A DNA stretch of 11,145 bases, taken from contig RFUD01000037.1 of the NCBI GenBank assembly GCA_009923125.1, positions 1 through 11,145 on the forward strand. The letters are read 5' to 3'. This document shows, in pieces, positions 1 to 7,540 of the stretch (its first letter is position 1; each line of letters opens with the position of its first letter). Below the pieces are notes generated by a model, which searched no databases, was not told where the DNA came from, and was given only the letters and a program-made list of their open reading frames with translations. Source of the DNA: Planctomycetia bacterium. GTDB lineage: Bacteria > Planctomycetota > Planctomycetia > Pirellulales > UBA1268. Position numbers and translations under genes: made by a program.

Positions 1-48
1 GCGAACGTCCGGCGACGGGATATGGGGAGCCCGAAGCCGGTGCGCGTC

Positions 49-2817
49 CTATTCGAAGAGCGCGAGTTCGGCGACCCCGCCCTCGATCGCCAGCGACGCC
101 AGCGGTGTGCCCTCGGCGACGGGCGTGACGCCGTCGCGGCGGGTGAGCGTGAGCTTCGTCTGGCCGCGCATGTGGGCCGCGAGGCTCTTTTCGAGTTCCT
201 GCCGCTTCTCGTCGGACAGCTTGGCGAACGGCGCACGGCCGCGGCACTTGGGGAACCCGCGGCAGCCGAGCCACGGACCGCGCTTTCCCTCGCGGAGATA
301 CATCAGGTCGCCGCACTTCGGGCAGGCGATGTCGGTATCCAGCGGTGGCGGCGACGGAAACTTGATCTGGCCCTTCTTGTCGAGGTTGAGGATGAACGAC
401 GGCGGCTCGGCGGGGGCGTCGGCGGCCTTCCGGCCCTTGGGCTTGGGCGGCCGCGGCTTGTCCTCGACGAGGAAGTCGCCGAACCGGCCGGTCCGCTTCA
501 CCATCGGCACCCCCGCCGGCGAGAGCAGGTCGATCTGCTCGGGAAGCCGGGGCTTGCCGTCGCGATCCACCGGCATGGCGAAGGAGCAGGCGGGCACCTC
601 CTTCGGCTTCGGCGGCTTGCGTTTCCGCCCCTTGGCCGTGGTCTTCGGGGCCGCGGGCTGCTCGACGATCTTCTCGTTGAACCCGCTGCACGACAGGAAC
701 CGCCCGCTGCGGCCGAGCCGGTACTCCAGCTGGCGGCGGCACTCCGGGCAGGCGTAGGGCGACGGATCCCCCTTGGCCTTTTCGTGCGGCTCCTTCATCG
801 CCGTGTCGAGCTTCGGCGCGAGTTCGTCGTGAAACTCGTGGAGCATCTCGGTCCACCGCTTCGTGCCCTGGGCGACCTGGTCGAGTTCGCGCTCGATCTC
901 ACGCGTGTACCCGATCTCGATGAACTGATCGCGGAAGCCGCGCTTGAGGAAGCCGGTCACCGCCTCCCCCAGGGCCGTGGCGTAGAACCGGCGGTCGCGT
1001 TGCTCCACGTAGTTGCGGTTCTCGATCACGTTGATGATGCTCGCGTAGGTCGAGGGGCGGCCGATTCCCTCCTCCTCCAGCTTCTTGACGAGCGTGGCTT
1101 CGGAGAAGCGGGGCGGCGGTGCCTGAAACTTCTGCCGCGGCTCGATGTCGAAGGGGGCCAGTTCGGCCCCCTTCTCGAACTCCGGAAGGACCTGCTCGCC
1201 GTCGTCGCGGGGCGCGCCGCTGATCCGGTAGCAGCCGTCGAACTTCAGCACGCGGCCGTTGGCCTTGAGCACGGCGCCGGTGTCACGATCGCTGCGCCGC
1301 AGCCGAACCGCCGTCGAGTCCCACTCGGCGTCGGTCGCCTGGCAGGCCACGAAGCACTGCCAGATCAGGCGGTAGAGCTTGTACTGCTCGTCGCTGAGGG
1401 CCGAGGCGATCGCGTCGGGCTCACGGAAGGCGTCGGTGGGCCGGATCGCCTCGTGGGCTTCCTGGGCGCTGTCGTTGGAACTCGCGTAAAACCGTGGCTT
1501 CTCAGGCACATAGGCCTTGCCATGCCGCTCATCGAGGTAGCGGCGGGCCATGTCGATCGCCTCGCGGGAGAGGTTCGTCGAGTCGGTGCGCATGTAGGTG
1601 ATGAGGCCCACGCGTCCCTCGCCGGGCAGGTCGATGCCTTCGTAGAGCTGCTGGGCGATCCGCATCGTGCGGTCGGTGGACATCCCCAGACGGCTGCTCG
1701 CCGCCTGCTGGAGCGTGCTCGTGATGAAGGGGGGAAAGGGGCGGGACCGCGTCCGCGTGACGTCGATCGACTCGACCCGGTAGCGGGCCCGTGGGTCTGG
1801 ACGCCCCGCGATGCGGACGACGTTCCGGCCCCGGCCCCGGCCCGTCTGGTCGGTCTCCCGCACGATCTCGATGTCCACGAGACCGGCCGCCTCGGCCGCC
1901 GCCCGGGCCTCTCCGGCGAGGTCGGCCTGCGACAGGTTGTCGGCCTCGATCTTGAGCGGCCGGCCCCCGACCTCCACGAGGTCGCAGGCCAGGGCCCGGT
2001 GCTCGGCAAGCCAGGCCATCCGATCGCGGACGAGCGGCGGCCGTCCCCGTTCGTCCCGGCGGTCCATGAAGGCGGTCCACGCGTCGTGGAGCTGCGACGC
2101 CGCGCCGACGTCGAAGGCGAGGGCGGCCGTGATCTCCCACGATTCCGCCGGCGTGAAGTCGCGGATCTCCTGCTCCCGCTCGACCACGATCCGCGTGGCC
2201 ACGCTCTGCACGCGGCCCGCGGACAGCCCGCCGGCCACCTTCTTCCACAGGATCGGCGACACCTGGTAGCCCACGATGCGGTCCACGATCCGGCGGGCCT
2301 GCTGGGCCTCGACGCGGGGCATGTTGATCGCCCGCGGCGACTGGAACGCCTTGAGAATCTCCGTTTTCGTGATCGCGTCGAACGTGACCCGCTTCGCCCG
2401 GTCGGGATCGACGCCGAGCACCTGCGAGAGGTGCCAGGCGATCGCCTCGCCCTCGCGATCCAAGTCGGTCGCGAACCAGATCTCGTCGGCGCCCTTGGCA
2501 AGCCGCTTGAGCTCGGCGACCTTCTTGGCCTTGTCGTCGTCGACGACGTACGTGGGCCGGAAGTCGTCGTCGAGGTCCACGCCCGGCACCGGCTGCTTCG
2601 ACCCCTTGGCAGCCCGGCTGGGCAGGTCGCGGATGTGCCCGATCGAGGCCTCCACGACGAAACCGGGGCCGAGATACTTGCCGATCGTCTTCGACTTCGC
2701 CGGACTCTCGACGATCACCAACTGGTAGCCCCCGGCAGGGCGTTTTGCCGCCACAGCCGCCGTGGCCTGCCGCGGCTTCGGACTGCGTCGTTTGGTCGCG
2801 GAGGACTTTTTGGCCAT
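49..2817 (-). CDS. topA: DNA topoisomerase I (type IA)
   Basis: Type IA topoisomerase that relaxes negatively supercoiled DNA by cutting and passing one strand; cytoplasmic, nucleoid-associated. The 922-aa product has a basic Lys/Arg/Ala-rich N-terminal extension (1-29), then the Toprim domain: VIVESPAKSKT with the catalytic Glu at 37, and ATDLDREGE with acidic residues Asp118, Asp120 and Glu122. The active-site motif GLITYMRTDSTNLS places the nucleophilic Tyr at 408 and its partner Arg at 410. The C-terminus carries topoisomerase zinc ribbons: one with Cys 690, 693, 710 and probably 744, separated by a Lys/Pro-rich insertion; a Cys-free ribbon-like repeat near 764-786; and an intact CxxC...C...C ribbon (832, 835, 852, 858). 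The ATG start precedes the basic tail; the upstream GGGAA is only a weak ribosome binding site. It is divergent from the PpiD-like gene. Motifs make the assignment essentially certain. Confidence 0.98.
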   Translation of the reverse strand: MAKKSSATKRRSPKPRQATAAVAAKRPAGGYQLVIVESPAKSKTIGKYLGPGFVVEASIGHIRDLPSRAAKGSKQPVPGVDLDDDFRPTYVVDDDKAKKVAELKRLAKGADEIWFATDLDREGEAIAWHLSQVLGVDPDRAKRVTFDAITKTEILKAFQSPRAINMPRVEAQQARRIVDRIVGYQVSPILWKKVAGGLSAGRVQSVATRIVVEREQEIRDFTPAESWEITAALAFDVGAASQLHDAWTAFMDRRDERGRPPLVRDRMAWLAEHRALACDLVEVGGRPLKIEADNLSQADLAGEARAAAEAAGLVDIEIVRETDQTGRGRGRNVVRIAGRPDPRARYRVESIDVTRTRSRPFPPFITSTLQQAASSRLGMSTDRTMRIAQQLYEGIDLPGEGRVGLITYMRTDSTNLSREAIDMARRYLDERHGKAYVPEKPRFYASSNDSAQEAHEAIRPTDAFREPDAIASALSDEQYKLYRLIWQCFVACQATDAEWDSTAVRLRRSDRDTGAVLKANGRVLKFDGCYRISGAPRDDGEQVLPEFEKGAELAPFDIEPRQKFQAPPPRFSEATLVKKLEEEGIGRPSTYASIINVIENRNYVEQRDRRFYATALGEAVTGFLKRGFRDQFIEIGYTREIERELDQVAQGTKRWTEMLHEFHDELAPKLDTAMKEPHEKAKGDPSPYACPECRRQLEYRLGRSGRFLSCSGFNEKIVEQPAAPKTTAKGRKRKPPKPKEVPACSFAMPVDRDGKPRLPEQIDLLSPAGVPMVKRTGRFGDFLVEDKPRPPKPKGRKAADAPAEPPSFILNLDKKGQIKFPSPPPLDTDIACPKCGDLMYLREGKRGPWLGCRGFPKCRGRAPFAKLSDEKRQELEKSLAAHMRGQTKLTLTRRDGVTPVAEGTPLASLAIEGGVAELALFE

Positions 2818-2851
2818 CGGTTCCCGGGGGGTGCGGGGAGGCGGTCTGGGA

Positions 2852-2879
2852 TTGGCGCATCGGGCCGCGGCGCTACAAT
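2852..2879 (+). promoter_or_regulatory. Predicted sigma70-like promoter for the PpiD-like gene
   Basis: A -35-like TTGGCG (2852-2857) and a -10-like TACAAT (2874-2879) are separated by 16 bp. They lie in the 161-bp gap between the divergent topA and PpiD-like genes and point at the latter, predicting a 5' leader of roughly 90 nt. Both boxes are close to consensus in an otherwise very GC-rich stretch. Prediction from sequence only. Confidence 0.5.
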
Positions 2880-2902
2880 CTGCGGCCTGCTGCGATCGGA
2901 CA

Positions 2903-2932
2903 GCGTTACCCTCCCCTCTCTTTGCTTGTCAA
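2903..2932 (-). promoter_or_regulatory. topA: Possible topA promoter (weak -10)
   Basis: On the minus strand a perfect -35 hexamer TTGACA (2932-2927) is followed after 18 bp by TAACGC (2908-2903), a poor -10 match. It lies about 90-115 bp upstream of the topA start and would overlap the leader of the divergent gene. The -35 sits inside a hyphenated inverted repeat (GCTTG-T-CAAGC), which could be an operator or coincidence. Confidence 0.25.
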
Positions 2933-2978
2933 GCCTCCGGCGGGCAGCCCGCTGGTGAGATTGACCGCAGGCGGTGCC

Positions 2979-5207
2979 ATGGCCGGCTCTTTCGACGTGT
3001 TTCGCAAATACCAGCGTTCCCTGCTGGTTGCGGTCGCCATCCTCGCGATGCTCGCGTTCTTCGTGCTCCCCCCGTTCCTGCAGATGGGCGGTTCCGCACC
3101 GGCGGGGGATCCCGTCGTGGCCCGGTGGAGCGGGGGCGAGATCCGCGAGGGACAACTCGAGCGGGGCGTGGCCATGCGGTCGGTCGTAAACCGGTTCCTG
3201 GTCGAGGCCGCCGTCGCGGCGGGCCGCGATCCGTCGCGGCTGCCGCTCTTCCCGGAGACGGAGGAGGCGCTCGTCCGGACGACCCTCGTCAACGAGGAGG
3301 CCCGGCGCAACGGGCTGTCGGTGAGCGACACGGCGATCAACGATTTCCTGGCCCAGTGGACGAACAACCTCGTGCGGCCGGAGCAGTTGGCCGACATCAT
3401 CGCCGGCCTTCGGCTCGGGCCGACGGGCGTCTCGCAGCACGACCTGTTCGAAGCCCTGCGGGCCGAGCTGACCGGCCGGAACATGCTGTTCATGTTCCAG
3501 ACCGGGTTTTCCGGTGATCCACCCGGCTGGCGCTGGGACTACTACAAGCGGCTGGAGCAGACGGCGACCGTGGAGGTCGTGCCGGTGCCCGTGCAGAGCG
3601 TCGCCGCCGAGGTGCCGGCGCCGGGCGATCAGACGCTCCGTGCGTTCTATGAGCGATACAAGGACGACCTGCCGAATCCGCGGGGGGACGCTCCGGGATT
3701 CCGCCGTCCACGCCGTGCGAAGTACGAGTATTTCGTCGCCCGGCGGGAGGCCTTCGAGAAGCAGGCGGCGGCGGAGGTGACCGACGAGGAAATCGCCGCC
3801 TTCTACGAAAAGAACAAGGCGTCGATGTTCAGGGCGGCCACCGACTCGAAGCCGGCGACCGAAGCTGGCGCCAAGGCGGTGGATGCGCCGGCGGAGAAAG
3901 GCAGTTCCGAAGGCAAGGGCGATGCCGCCGAGAAGAGCGAAGGCGCAGACGCCGGAGCAGGGGCAGGGAATGAGAAGCCGCCGGAGCAGAAGCCCGCCGT
4001 GGCCCCGCAGGGCGCCAGGGCGACACGGGGCAGCGTGCAACTCGCCGCCTTCCGGCAACCGGAGGCTGCGGGGGCCGATGCCGCGGCAGCCAAGAACGAT
4101 GCGGCCGCCAAGCCTGCCGGCGACGACGCACGGCCCGCCGCGGATGCCAAGCCCGCCGCGCAAGCCGGTGTGTCCACGACGAAGGAGGGCCAGCCGCCCG
4201 CGGATGTCGCGAAGCCCGCCGCCGCTGAGGGTGAGACGGCGACTGCGACGGCCGTCGAGTTCGAGCCGTTGGAGAAGGTCAGGGATCGGATCCGCGAACA
4301 AATCGCCCGCGAAAAGGCCACGGCGCGCATCGATGCGGTGTTTTCGGCCATCGCCGGCGACCTCGGCCGGTATGCGGAGGATCTCGCCCTGTGGAAAGCC
4401 CGGGGCACGGGTGAAGCGCCCGCCCCGCCCGACATCGATCGCATCGCCGGGAAGCAGTCGCTCGAGGCCGGCAGGTCCGATTTCGTCACCGCGGAGCAGG
4501 CCGTGGCGGCCGGCGGCATCGGCCAGAGCTTCGAGTTCGTCCCCGATCAGAGCAGCCGATTCGGCATCCGCCAGCAGAACTGGCTCGATTCGATCTTCGG
4601 CGAAAACACCATGACGCTGCGGCCGGTCACCTCCCGGGACGTCGCGGGCAACCGCTACCTGTCGTGGAAGACCGAGGATCAGGCTGAATTCACGCCCCCG
4701 TTCGATCAGGCCCGGGACGACGTGGAGTTCGCGTGGCGGATCGTCGAGGGACGTGGGCTCGCCCGCCGGAAGGCGGAGGAGACCGCGGCCCGAGCCCGCA
4801 CGGAGAAGCAGTCGTTCGAGATGCTGCTCGGCGGCAACGAGACGCTCAAGTCGGTCAAGGTCGGACCGTTTCCCTGGCTGAAGCCCGGCCCGACGGGGCA
4901 ACCGGTGCTCTCCCAGCCCGAGGGGGTGCAGATGCCGGGCGAGGAATTCATGCAGGCCGTGTTCGGGCTCGAGCCCGGCCAGACCACCGTCGCCTTCAAC
5001 GAGCCGCGGACCGTGTGCTACGCCGTCCGGCTCGATGCGCTCGATCCGCCGGCCGGCGACCTGCGGGAAAAATTTCTCGAGGCCCGGTCGGACCCGCGGC
5101 GGGTCGGGGCGGTCGCGCAGGGGGAGTTTTCCCGATCGTTCGGCGATTGGTTGACCGGCCTCGAGAAGCGGTACGGGCTCACCTGGGTCCGCCAGCCGCG
5201 TCGGTAG
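2979..5207 (+). CDS. Membrane-anchored PpiD/SurA-like protein
   Basis: Probable inner-membrane-anchored periplasmic folding factor, 742 aa. A short cytoplasmic N-terminus is followed by one transmembrane helix (about 14-34). Then comes a SurA/PpiD-like N-terminal region: a VVARWSGGEIREGQLER segment (46-62), where PpiD has its similar 'V-N-x-x-x-I' strand, and a helical part (90-175) ending in an LFEALRAEL helix. A second helical segment ends with TDEEIAAFYEKNKASMF (268-284), typical of PpiD-type proteins. Residues 285-425 are Ala/Lys/Pro/Glu-rich low complexity, probably disordered, followed by a charged helix (430-458). Near 655-685 'EEFMQAVFGLEPGQTT' resembles the end of a parvulin domain, but I see no complete parvulin domain, so isomerase activity is doubtful. 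The ATG at 2979 was chosen because it directly precedes the TM anchor and follows AGGCGG; upstream codons are intergenic. Function is inferred from architecture. Confidence 0.72.
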   Translation: MAGSFDVFRKYQRSLLVAVAILAMLAFFVLPPFLQMGGSAPAGDPVVARWSGGEIREGQLERGVAMRSVVNRFLVEAAVAAGRDPSRLPLFPETEEALVRTTLVNEEARRNGLSVSDTAINDFLAQWTNNLVRPEQLADIIAGLRLGPTGVSQHDLFEALRAELTGRNMLFMFQTGFSGDPPGWRWDYYKRLEQTATVEVVPVPVQSVAAEVPAPGDQTLRAFYERYKDDLPNPRGDAPGFRRPRRAKYEYFVARREAFEKQAAAEVTDEEIAAFYEKNKASMFRAATDSKPATEAGAKAVDAPAEKGSSEGKGDAAEKSEGADAGAGAGNEKPPEQKPAVAPQGARATRGSVQLAAFRQPEAAGADAAAAKNDAAAKPAGDDARPAADAKPAAQAGVSTTKEGQPPADVAKPAAAEGETATATAVEFEPLEKVRDRIREQIAREKATARIDAVFSAIAGDLGRYAEDLALWKARGTGEAPAPPDIDRIAGKQSLEAGRSDFVTAEQAVAAGGIGQSFEFVPDQSSRFGIRQQNWLDSIFGENTMTLRPVTSRDVAGNRYLSWKTEDQAEFTPPFDQARDDVEFAWRIVEGRGLARRKAEETAARARTEKQSFEMLLGGNETLKSVKVGPFPWLKPGPTGQPVLSQPEGVQMPGEEFMQAVFGLEPGQTTVAFNEPRTVCYAVRLDALDPPAGDLREKFLEARSDPRRVGAVAQGEFSRSFGDWLTGLEKRYGLTWVRQPRR

Positions 5208-5302
5208 TACGCGGGACAGCCTTCTCGCACGGCCTGCTTCGTGGCCCGGTAGAGAGGCAGGGAATAACCACTCGCATGCGGAGTTTGACGTCCTCCCAGT
5301 TT

Positions 5303-5330
5303 CCTGATCCATCCGGGATGGAAGGTTTTT
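5303..5330 (+). terminator. Likely rho-independent terminator after the PpiD-like gene
   Basis: TCCATC (5308-5313) and GATGGA (5317-5322) form a perfect 6-bp stem around a CGG loop. CCT (5303-5305) and AGG (5323-5325) can extend it past a two-base bulge, and five T residues follow at once. It lies about 95 bp after the stop codon, in the right orientation. The remainder of the 5208-5365 gap shows no gene. Confidence 0.55.
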
Positions 5331-5365
5331 GACCGTGGCATCACCAGAAAGGGTGGGGTTTTGAG

Positions 5366-5641
5366 ATGGGAAGTAAGTACGTCACGGAAGAGCAGATTGC
5401 GTGTGCGCTCCGGCAGGCTGACTCGGGCAGATCAGTGGCCGAGATCATCCGGAAGCTTGGCATCAGCGAGTAGACGTTCTATCGGCCAAAGAAGCGGTTC
5501 GCTGGGCTCGGCATGGCCGAGCTGCGACGGCTTCGGACCTTGGACGAGGAGAACCGGAAGCTCGAGCAGCCGGTCGCGGCCGTTAGCCTCGACAAGAAGA
5601 TGCTGCAGGACGTGCTCTCACAAAACGTTGAGGCCCGCGGT
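5366..5641 (+). pseudogene. IS3-family transposase orfA remnant (IS407-like)
   Basis: Remnant of the small helix-turn-helix protein (OrfA) of an IS3-family element. The reading frame starts MGSKYVTEEQIACALRQADS and runs 35 codons to a TAG at 5471-5473, then continues in the same frame with TFYRPKKRFAG, LRRLRTLDEENRKLEQ and LDKKMLQDVLSQ. This is the usual order for IS407-group OrfA: DNA-binding helix-turn-helix, the 'TFYRWKK' motif, then a leucine-zipper-like coiled coil. The TAG stands where family members usually have a Gln or similar codon, one base from CAG, and the usual Trp of FYRWKK is Pro, so the gene has decayed. No orfB (DDE catalytic) sequence follows and I could not define terminal inverted repeats; the family resemblance ends near 5641, though the frame stays open to 5755. 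Confidence 0.82.
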
Positions 5642-5648
5642 ACAAACC

Positions 5649-5927
5649 TCACCCACCTGAAAACGGTCGCGGAAGTGCCATTGACCGTCCCATCCGTATC
5701 CTTTGTCTGTCGCCGCGAACGTCACCGAGAAGACCTTGGCGGCGGCACCGCTTGATCACGGCGAGTTGCGGGAAGGCAATCTCCAAATCATTTTCGTGGC
5801 ACCACTTGGTGCCAGATGACGTGTGGAGGTCGAGAAAAGCCGCATCGTGATCGTCGAGTTTTGGACGATTTGACTCACGACGTCCCAAAAACAAGCGACA
5901 CGCTCCGCGTGGCTGCGAGACACTCAT
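5649..5927 (-). CDS. Doubtful small hypothetical ORF (92 aa)
   Basis: Unrecognised ORF beginning MSVSQPRGACRLFLGRRESN. In its favour, its ATG overlaps the stop codon of the preceding lipoprotein gene by four bases (ATGA), an arrangement common in coupled genes, and the codons are less GC-rich than a pure antisense shadow would give. Against it, no domain, signal peptide or membrane segment is visible, and it lies beside a decayed insertion element. It may instead be a fragment of a gene broken by the insertion. It accounts for nearly all of the interval between the IS remnant and the lipoprotein gene. Confidence 0.25.
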   Translation of the reverse strand: MSVSQPRGACRLFLGRRESNRPKLDDHDAAFLDLHTSSGTKWCHENDLEIAFPQLAVIKRCRRQGLLGDVRGDRQRIRMGRSMALPRPFSGG

Positions 5928-6373
5928 CGTGACTTGGTGACCGCGGACGTGGTGTCGATCGCGATGTCGATCTGGTTGAAGCCCGGCTTGACGGTGCGAG
6001 TGAGATTCGACTGGCGGCCGTAGCTGTCGGGAATACGGACGTCCTTCAGCGCCTCCGGCACCTTCGGAATGCCCTCGGCACTGATCTCGTGCATGACCGT
6101 GATCCGCACGAGGCTCTCTCCCGGCATCACCCCCTTGCAGGCGGCGGTGAAGAAGAGCTCGTACTGCCCCTTCGCATCGGTGATTCCCATCGACGGCGAA
6201 CCGTTCGGGCCTTGCGGCTGAAAATCAACTCGGATGCCAGCCGGCGCGGGCTGGCCGTCGATCGTCACGATCCCACGAGCAGTTGCCCCACCGGCGCCGC
6301 GGCCGCAGCCGGAGACGACGATCGCCAGAGAGGCGACGGGCCAGAGCCAGCGCGACACATGCGATCCCCTCAT
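5924..6373 (-). CDS. Carboxypeptidase-regulatory-like lipoprotein
   Basis: Predicted secreted lipoprotein of 149 aa with one small beta-sandwich domain. The N-terminus has Arg residues, a hydrophobic stretch (about 9-20) and the lipobox V-S-G-C, with Cys23 as the lipidated residue. The rest, 'ARGIVTIDGQPAPAGIRVDFQP' in outline, a 'GITDAKGQYEL' turn and a C-terminal 'GFNQIDIAI' strand, matches the carboxypeptidase regulatory-like fold common in planctomycete lipoproteins. It begins 3 bp after the DUF1559 stop codon, with GGAG 11 bp before the ATG, so the two are almost certainly co-transcribed. Pairing of such a lipoprotein with a DUF1559 protein is frequent in planctomycetes; the molecular role of the pair is not established. 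Confidence 0.8.
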   Translation of the reverse strand: MRGSHVSRWLWPVASLAIVVSGCGRGAGGATARGIVTIDGQPAPAGIRVDFQPQGPNGSPSMGITDAKGQYELFFTAACKGVMPGESLVRITVMHEISAEGIPKVPEALKDVRIPDSYGRQSNLTRTVKPGFNQIDIAIDTTSAVTKSR

Positions 6374-6376
6374 GGA

Positions 6377-7411
6377 CTAAAAGTCTCCGATCGTCAGGCC
6401 GTCGGCACGGGTGCTCAGCCGTTCGTAGATGCCGCGGCTCGAGCTCGAGACCTGACCAAGATAACTCGTGATCAATGCATCGACGCTCGCGTCGAAGCCC
6501 GAGAGCAGCGGATTGGCGTTGATGGTGTCGTCGATGAACCGGACGGACGCATCACTCATGGCGAAGTTGGCGCCGCCCGCATGAAAGCTGCCGAACGCAT
6601 CCGCGGTTCCCGCATTGAGTTTGTTGTTGGTAAACCGGCTGATCTCTGGCTGAGTGTTGTCCTGATTCGTCGTGCCGGCCCAGATCCCGGGCATCCGGTC
6701 GGCGTCACTGGCGACGGCGGGCACGCCCCCTGCCTCGCCGATGAGGAACGTCTTCGACAGGCCGTCGGTGAAGTCCTTGAAGCTCGCGCCTTTCGCCTTC
6801 CGAAACGCCCCCTGCGACGCCCGCACCTGCTGATCGACGCTGCCGCTCCAGCTTTTGTTCGCGCCGCCGTTGGCGAGGTAGTTCGACTTGCTCGACGTGA
6901 ACGTGATCCACGAGGCCGCCGAGTTGATCTTGGCCTCTGGAGCGAGCAGCGCGACCTGGTCGGCCGGGCAGACCAACGACGGGATGGCCGCGCGGGCCAT
7001 GGCTGCGACGTTGGTATCCATGAACATCGGGTTTTGCATCCGATAGGTCGACTGGCTCATGCAGGCGTTGTAGAGGTTTGCCTGCTCGATATACGGCAGC
7101 ACGAACAGCATCCAACTCCACAGCGTGCGTCCCTTCGTGTCGACGGAGCTGTTGGTCACCGACGGCGGCAACACCCTGTTGGCATCGTGATAGTTCTGCA
7201 AGCCCAGCGCCACCTGCTTCATGTTGTTGCTGCACTGCGAGCGGCGGGCCGATTCCCTCACTGCCTGCACCGCCGGCAGCAGCAGGCCGACGAGCGTGCC
7301 GATGATGGCGATCACGACCAAAAGCTCGATGATCGTGAACCCGCGGTTGCGCAGCGGAGGCGTGCCACGGCCGCTCGACATTCGGCTGAGAGGACTTTCG
7401 ACGACAGGCAT
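6377..7411 (-). CDS. DUF1559 protein with prepilin-type N-terminus
   Basis: Pseudopilin-like exported protein of the planctomycete-expanded DUF1559 family, 344 aa. A type IV prepilin leader ends RNRG, followed by FTIIELLVVIAIIGTLVGLL: the cleavage site is between Gly24 and Phe25, Glu29 is the conserved +5 residue, and the hydrophobic helix spans about 25-46. The family segment SARRSQCSNNMKQVALGLQNYHD follows at about 54-76, then the 'LPYIEQANLYN' motif (105-115). The C-terminal signature H-x9-D is His277 to Asp287, where the usual DG is DA. Start: the ATG at 7411 follows AAGGA by 7 bp; a longer frame to 7483 lacks support. It is probably processed by a prepilin peptidase and displayed in the envelope, though function is inferred only from family membership. 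Confidence 0.93.
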   Translation of the reverse strand: MPVVESPLSRMSSGRGTPPLRNRGFTIIELLVVIAIIGTLVGLLLPAVQAVRESARRSQCSNNMKQVALGLQNYHDANRVLPPSVTNSSVDTKGRTLWSWMLFVLPYIEQANLYNACMSQSTYRMQNPMFMDTNVAAMARAAIPSLVCPADQVALLAPEAKINSAASWITFTSSKSNYLANGGANKSWSGSVDQQVRASQGAFRKAKGASFKDFTDGLSKTFLIGEAGGVPAVASDADRMPGIWAGTTNQDNTQPEISRFTNNKLNAGTADAFGSFHAGGANFAMSDASVRFIDDTINANPLLSGFDASVDALITSYLGQVSSSSRGIYERLSTRADGLTIGDF

Positions 7412-7520
7412 GATTGGGTCCTTCGACTGGACGAAGACACGATCTGGCCGGGCCTGTGGAACACAGATCACGAATGTCCCCACGCCTCGTGATGCAAGTG
7501 TAGGTACGCCGGCCTGCTAC

Positions 7521-7540
7521 CGCCATTGCCTAAACCGGCA
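7521..7540. repeat. 20-bp direct repeat, copy 1
   Basis: Exact copy of the 20 bases at 8249-8268 (cgccattgcctaaaccggca on the plus strand). On the minus strand this copy spans the last codons and the TAG stop of the response regulator. The flanks on both sides differ from those of copy 2. Confidence 0.9.

Noticed and set aside
22..2958. 978-aa plus-strand open frame opposite topA
   Set aside because: It mirrors topA, which has all catalytic motifs on the other strand. The frame stays open because of high GC at third codon positions, and its product is Arg/Leu/Gly-rich without domains.
2715..5312. 865-aa minus-strand open frame opposite the PpiD-like gene
   Set aside because: Its product is low-complexity Arg/Leu/Gly-rich sequence with no motif, while the plus strand encodes a TM anchor and PpiD-like segments. 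It also overlaps the topA start and the divergent promoter.
5331..5365. Possible left inverted repeat of the IS3 element beginning TGACC
   Set aside because: IS3 ends begin with TG, but no matching right end is visible, so the element's boundary cannot be set.
7454..7475. Short inverted repeat CTGTG-GAA-CACAG before the DUF1559 gene as a terminator
   Set aside because: The stem is only five base pairs and no T tract follows on the minus strand.
7412..7483. Longer start for the DUF1559 protein
   Set aside because: The prepilin leader would become too long, and AAGGA sits correctly before the ATG at 7411.
6089..7492. 467-aa plus-strand open frame across the DUF1559 and lipoprotein genes
   Set aside because: It runs antisense across two recognised genes and has no start signal or domain.
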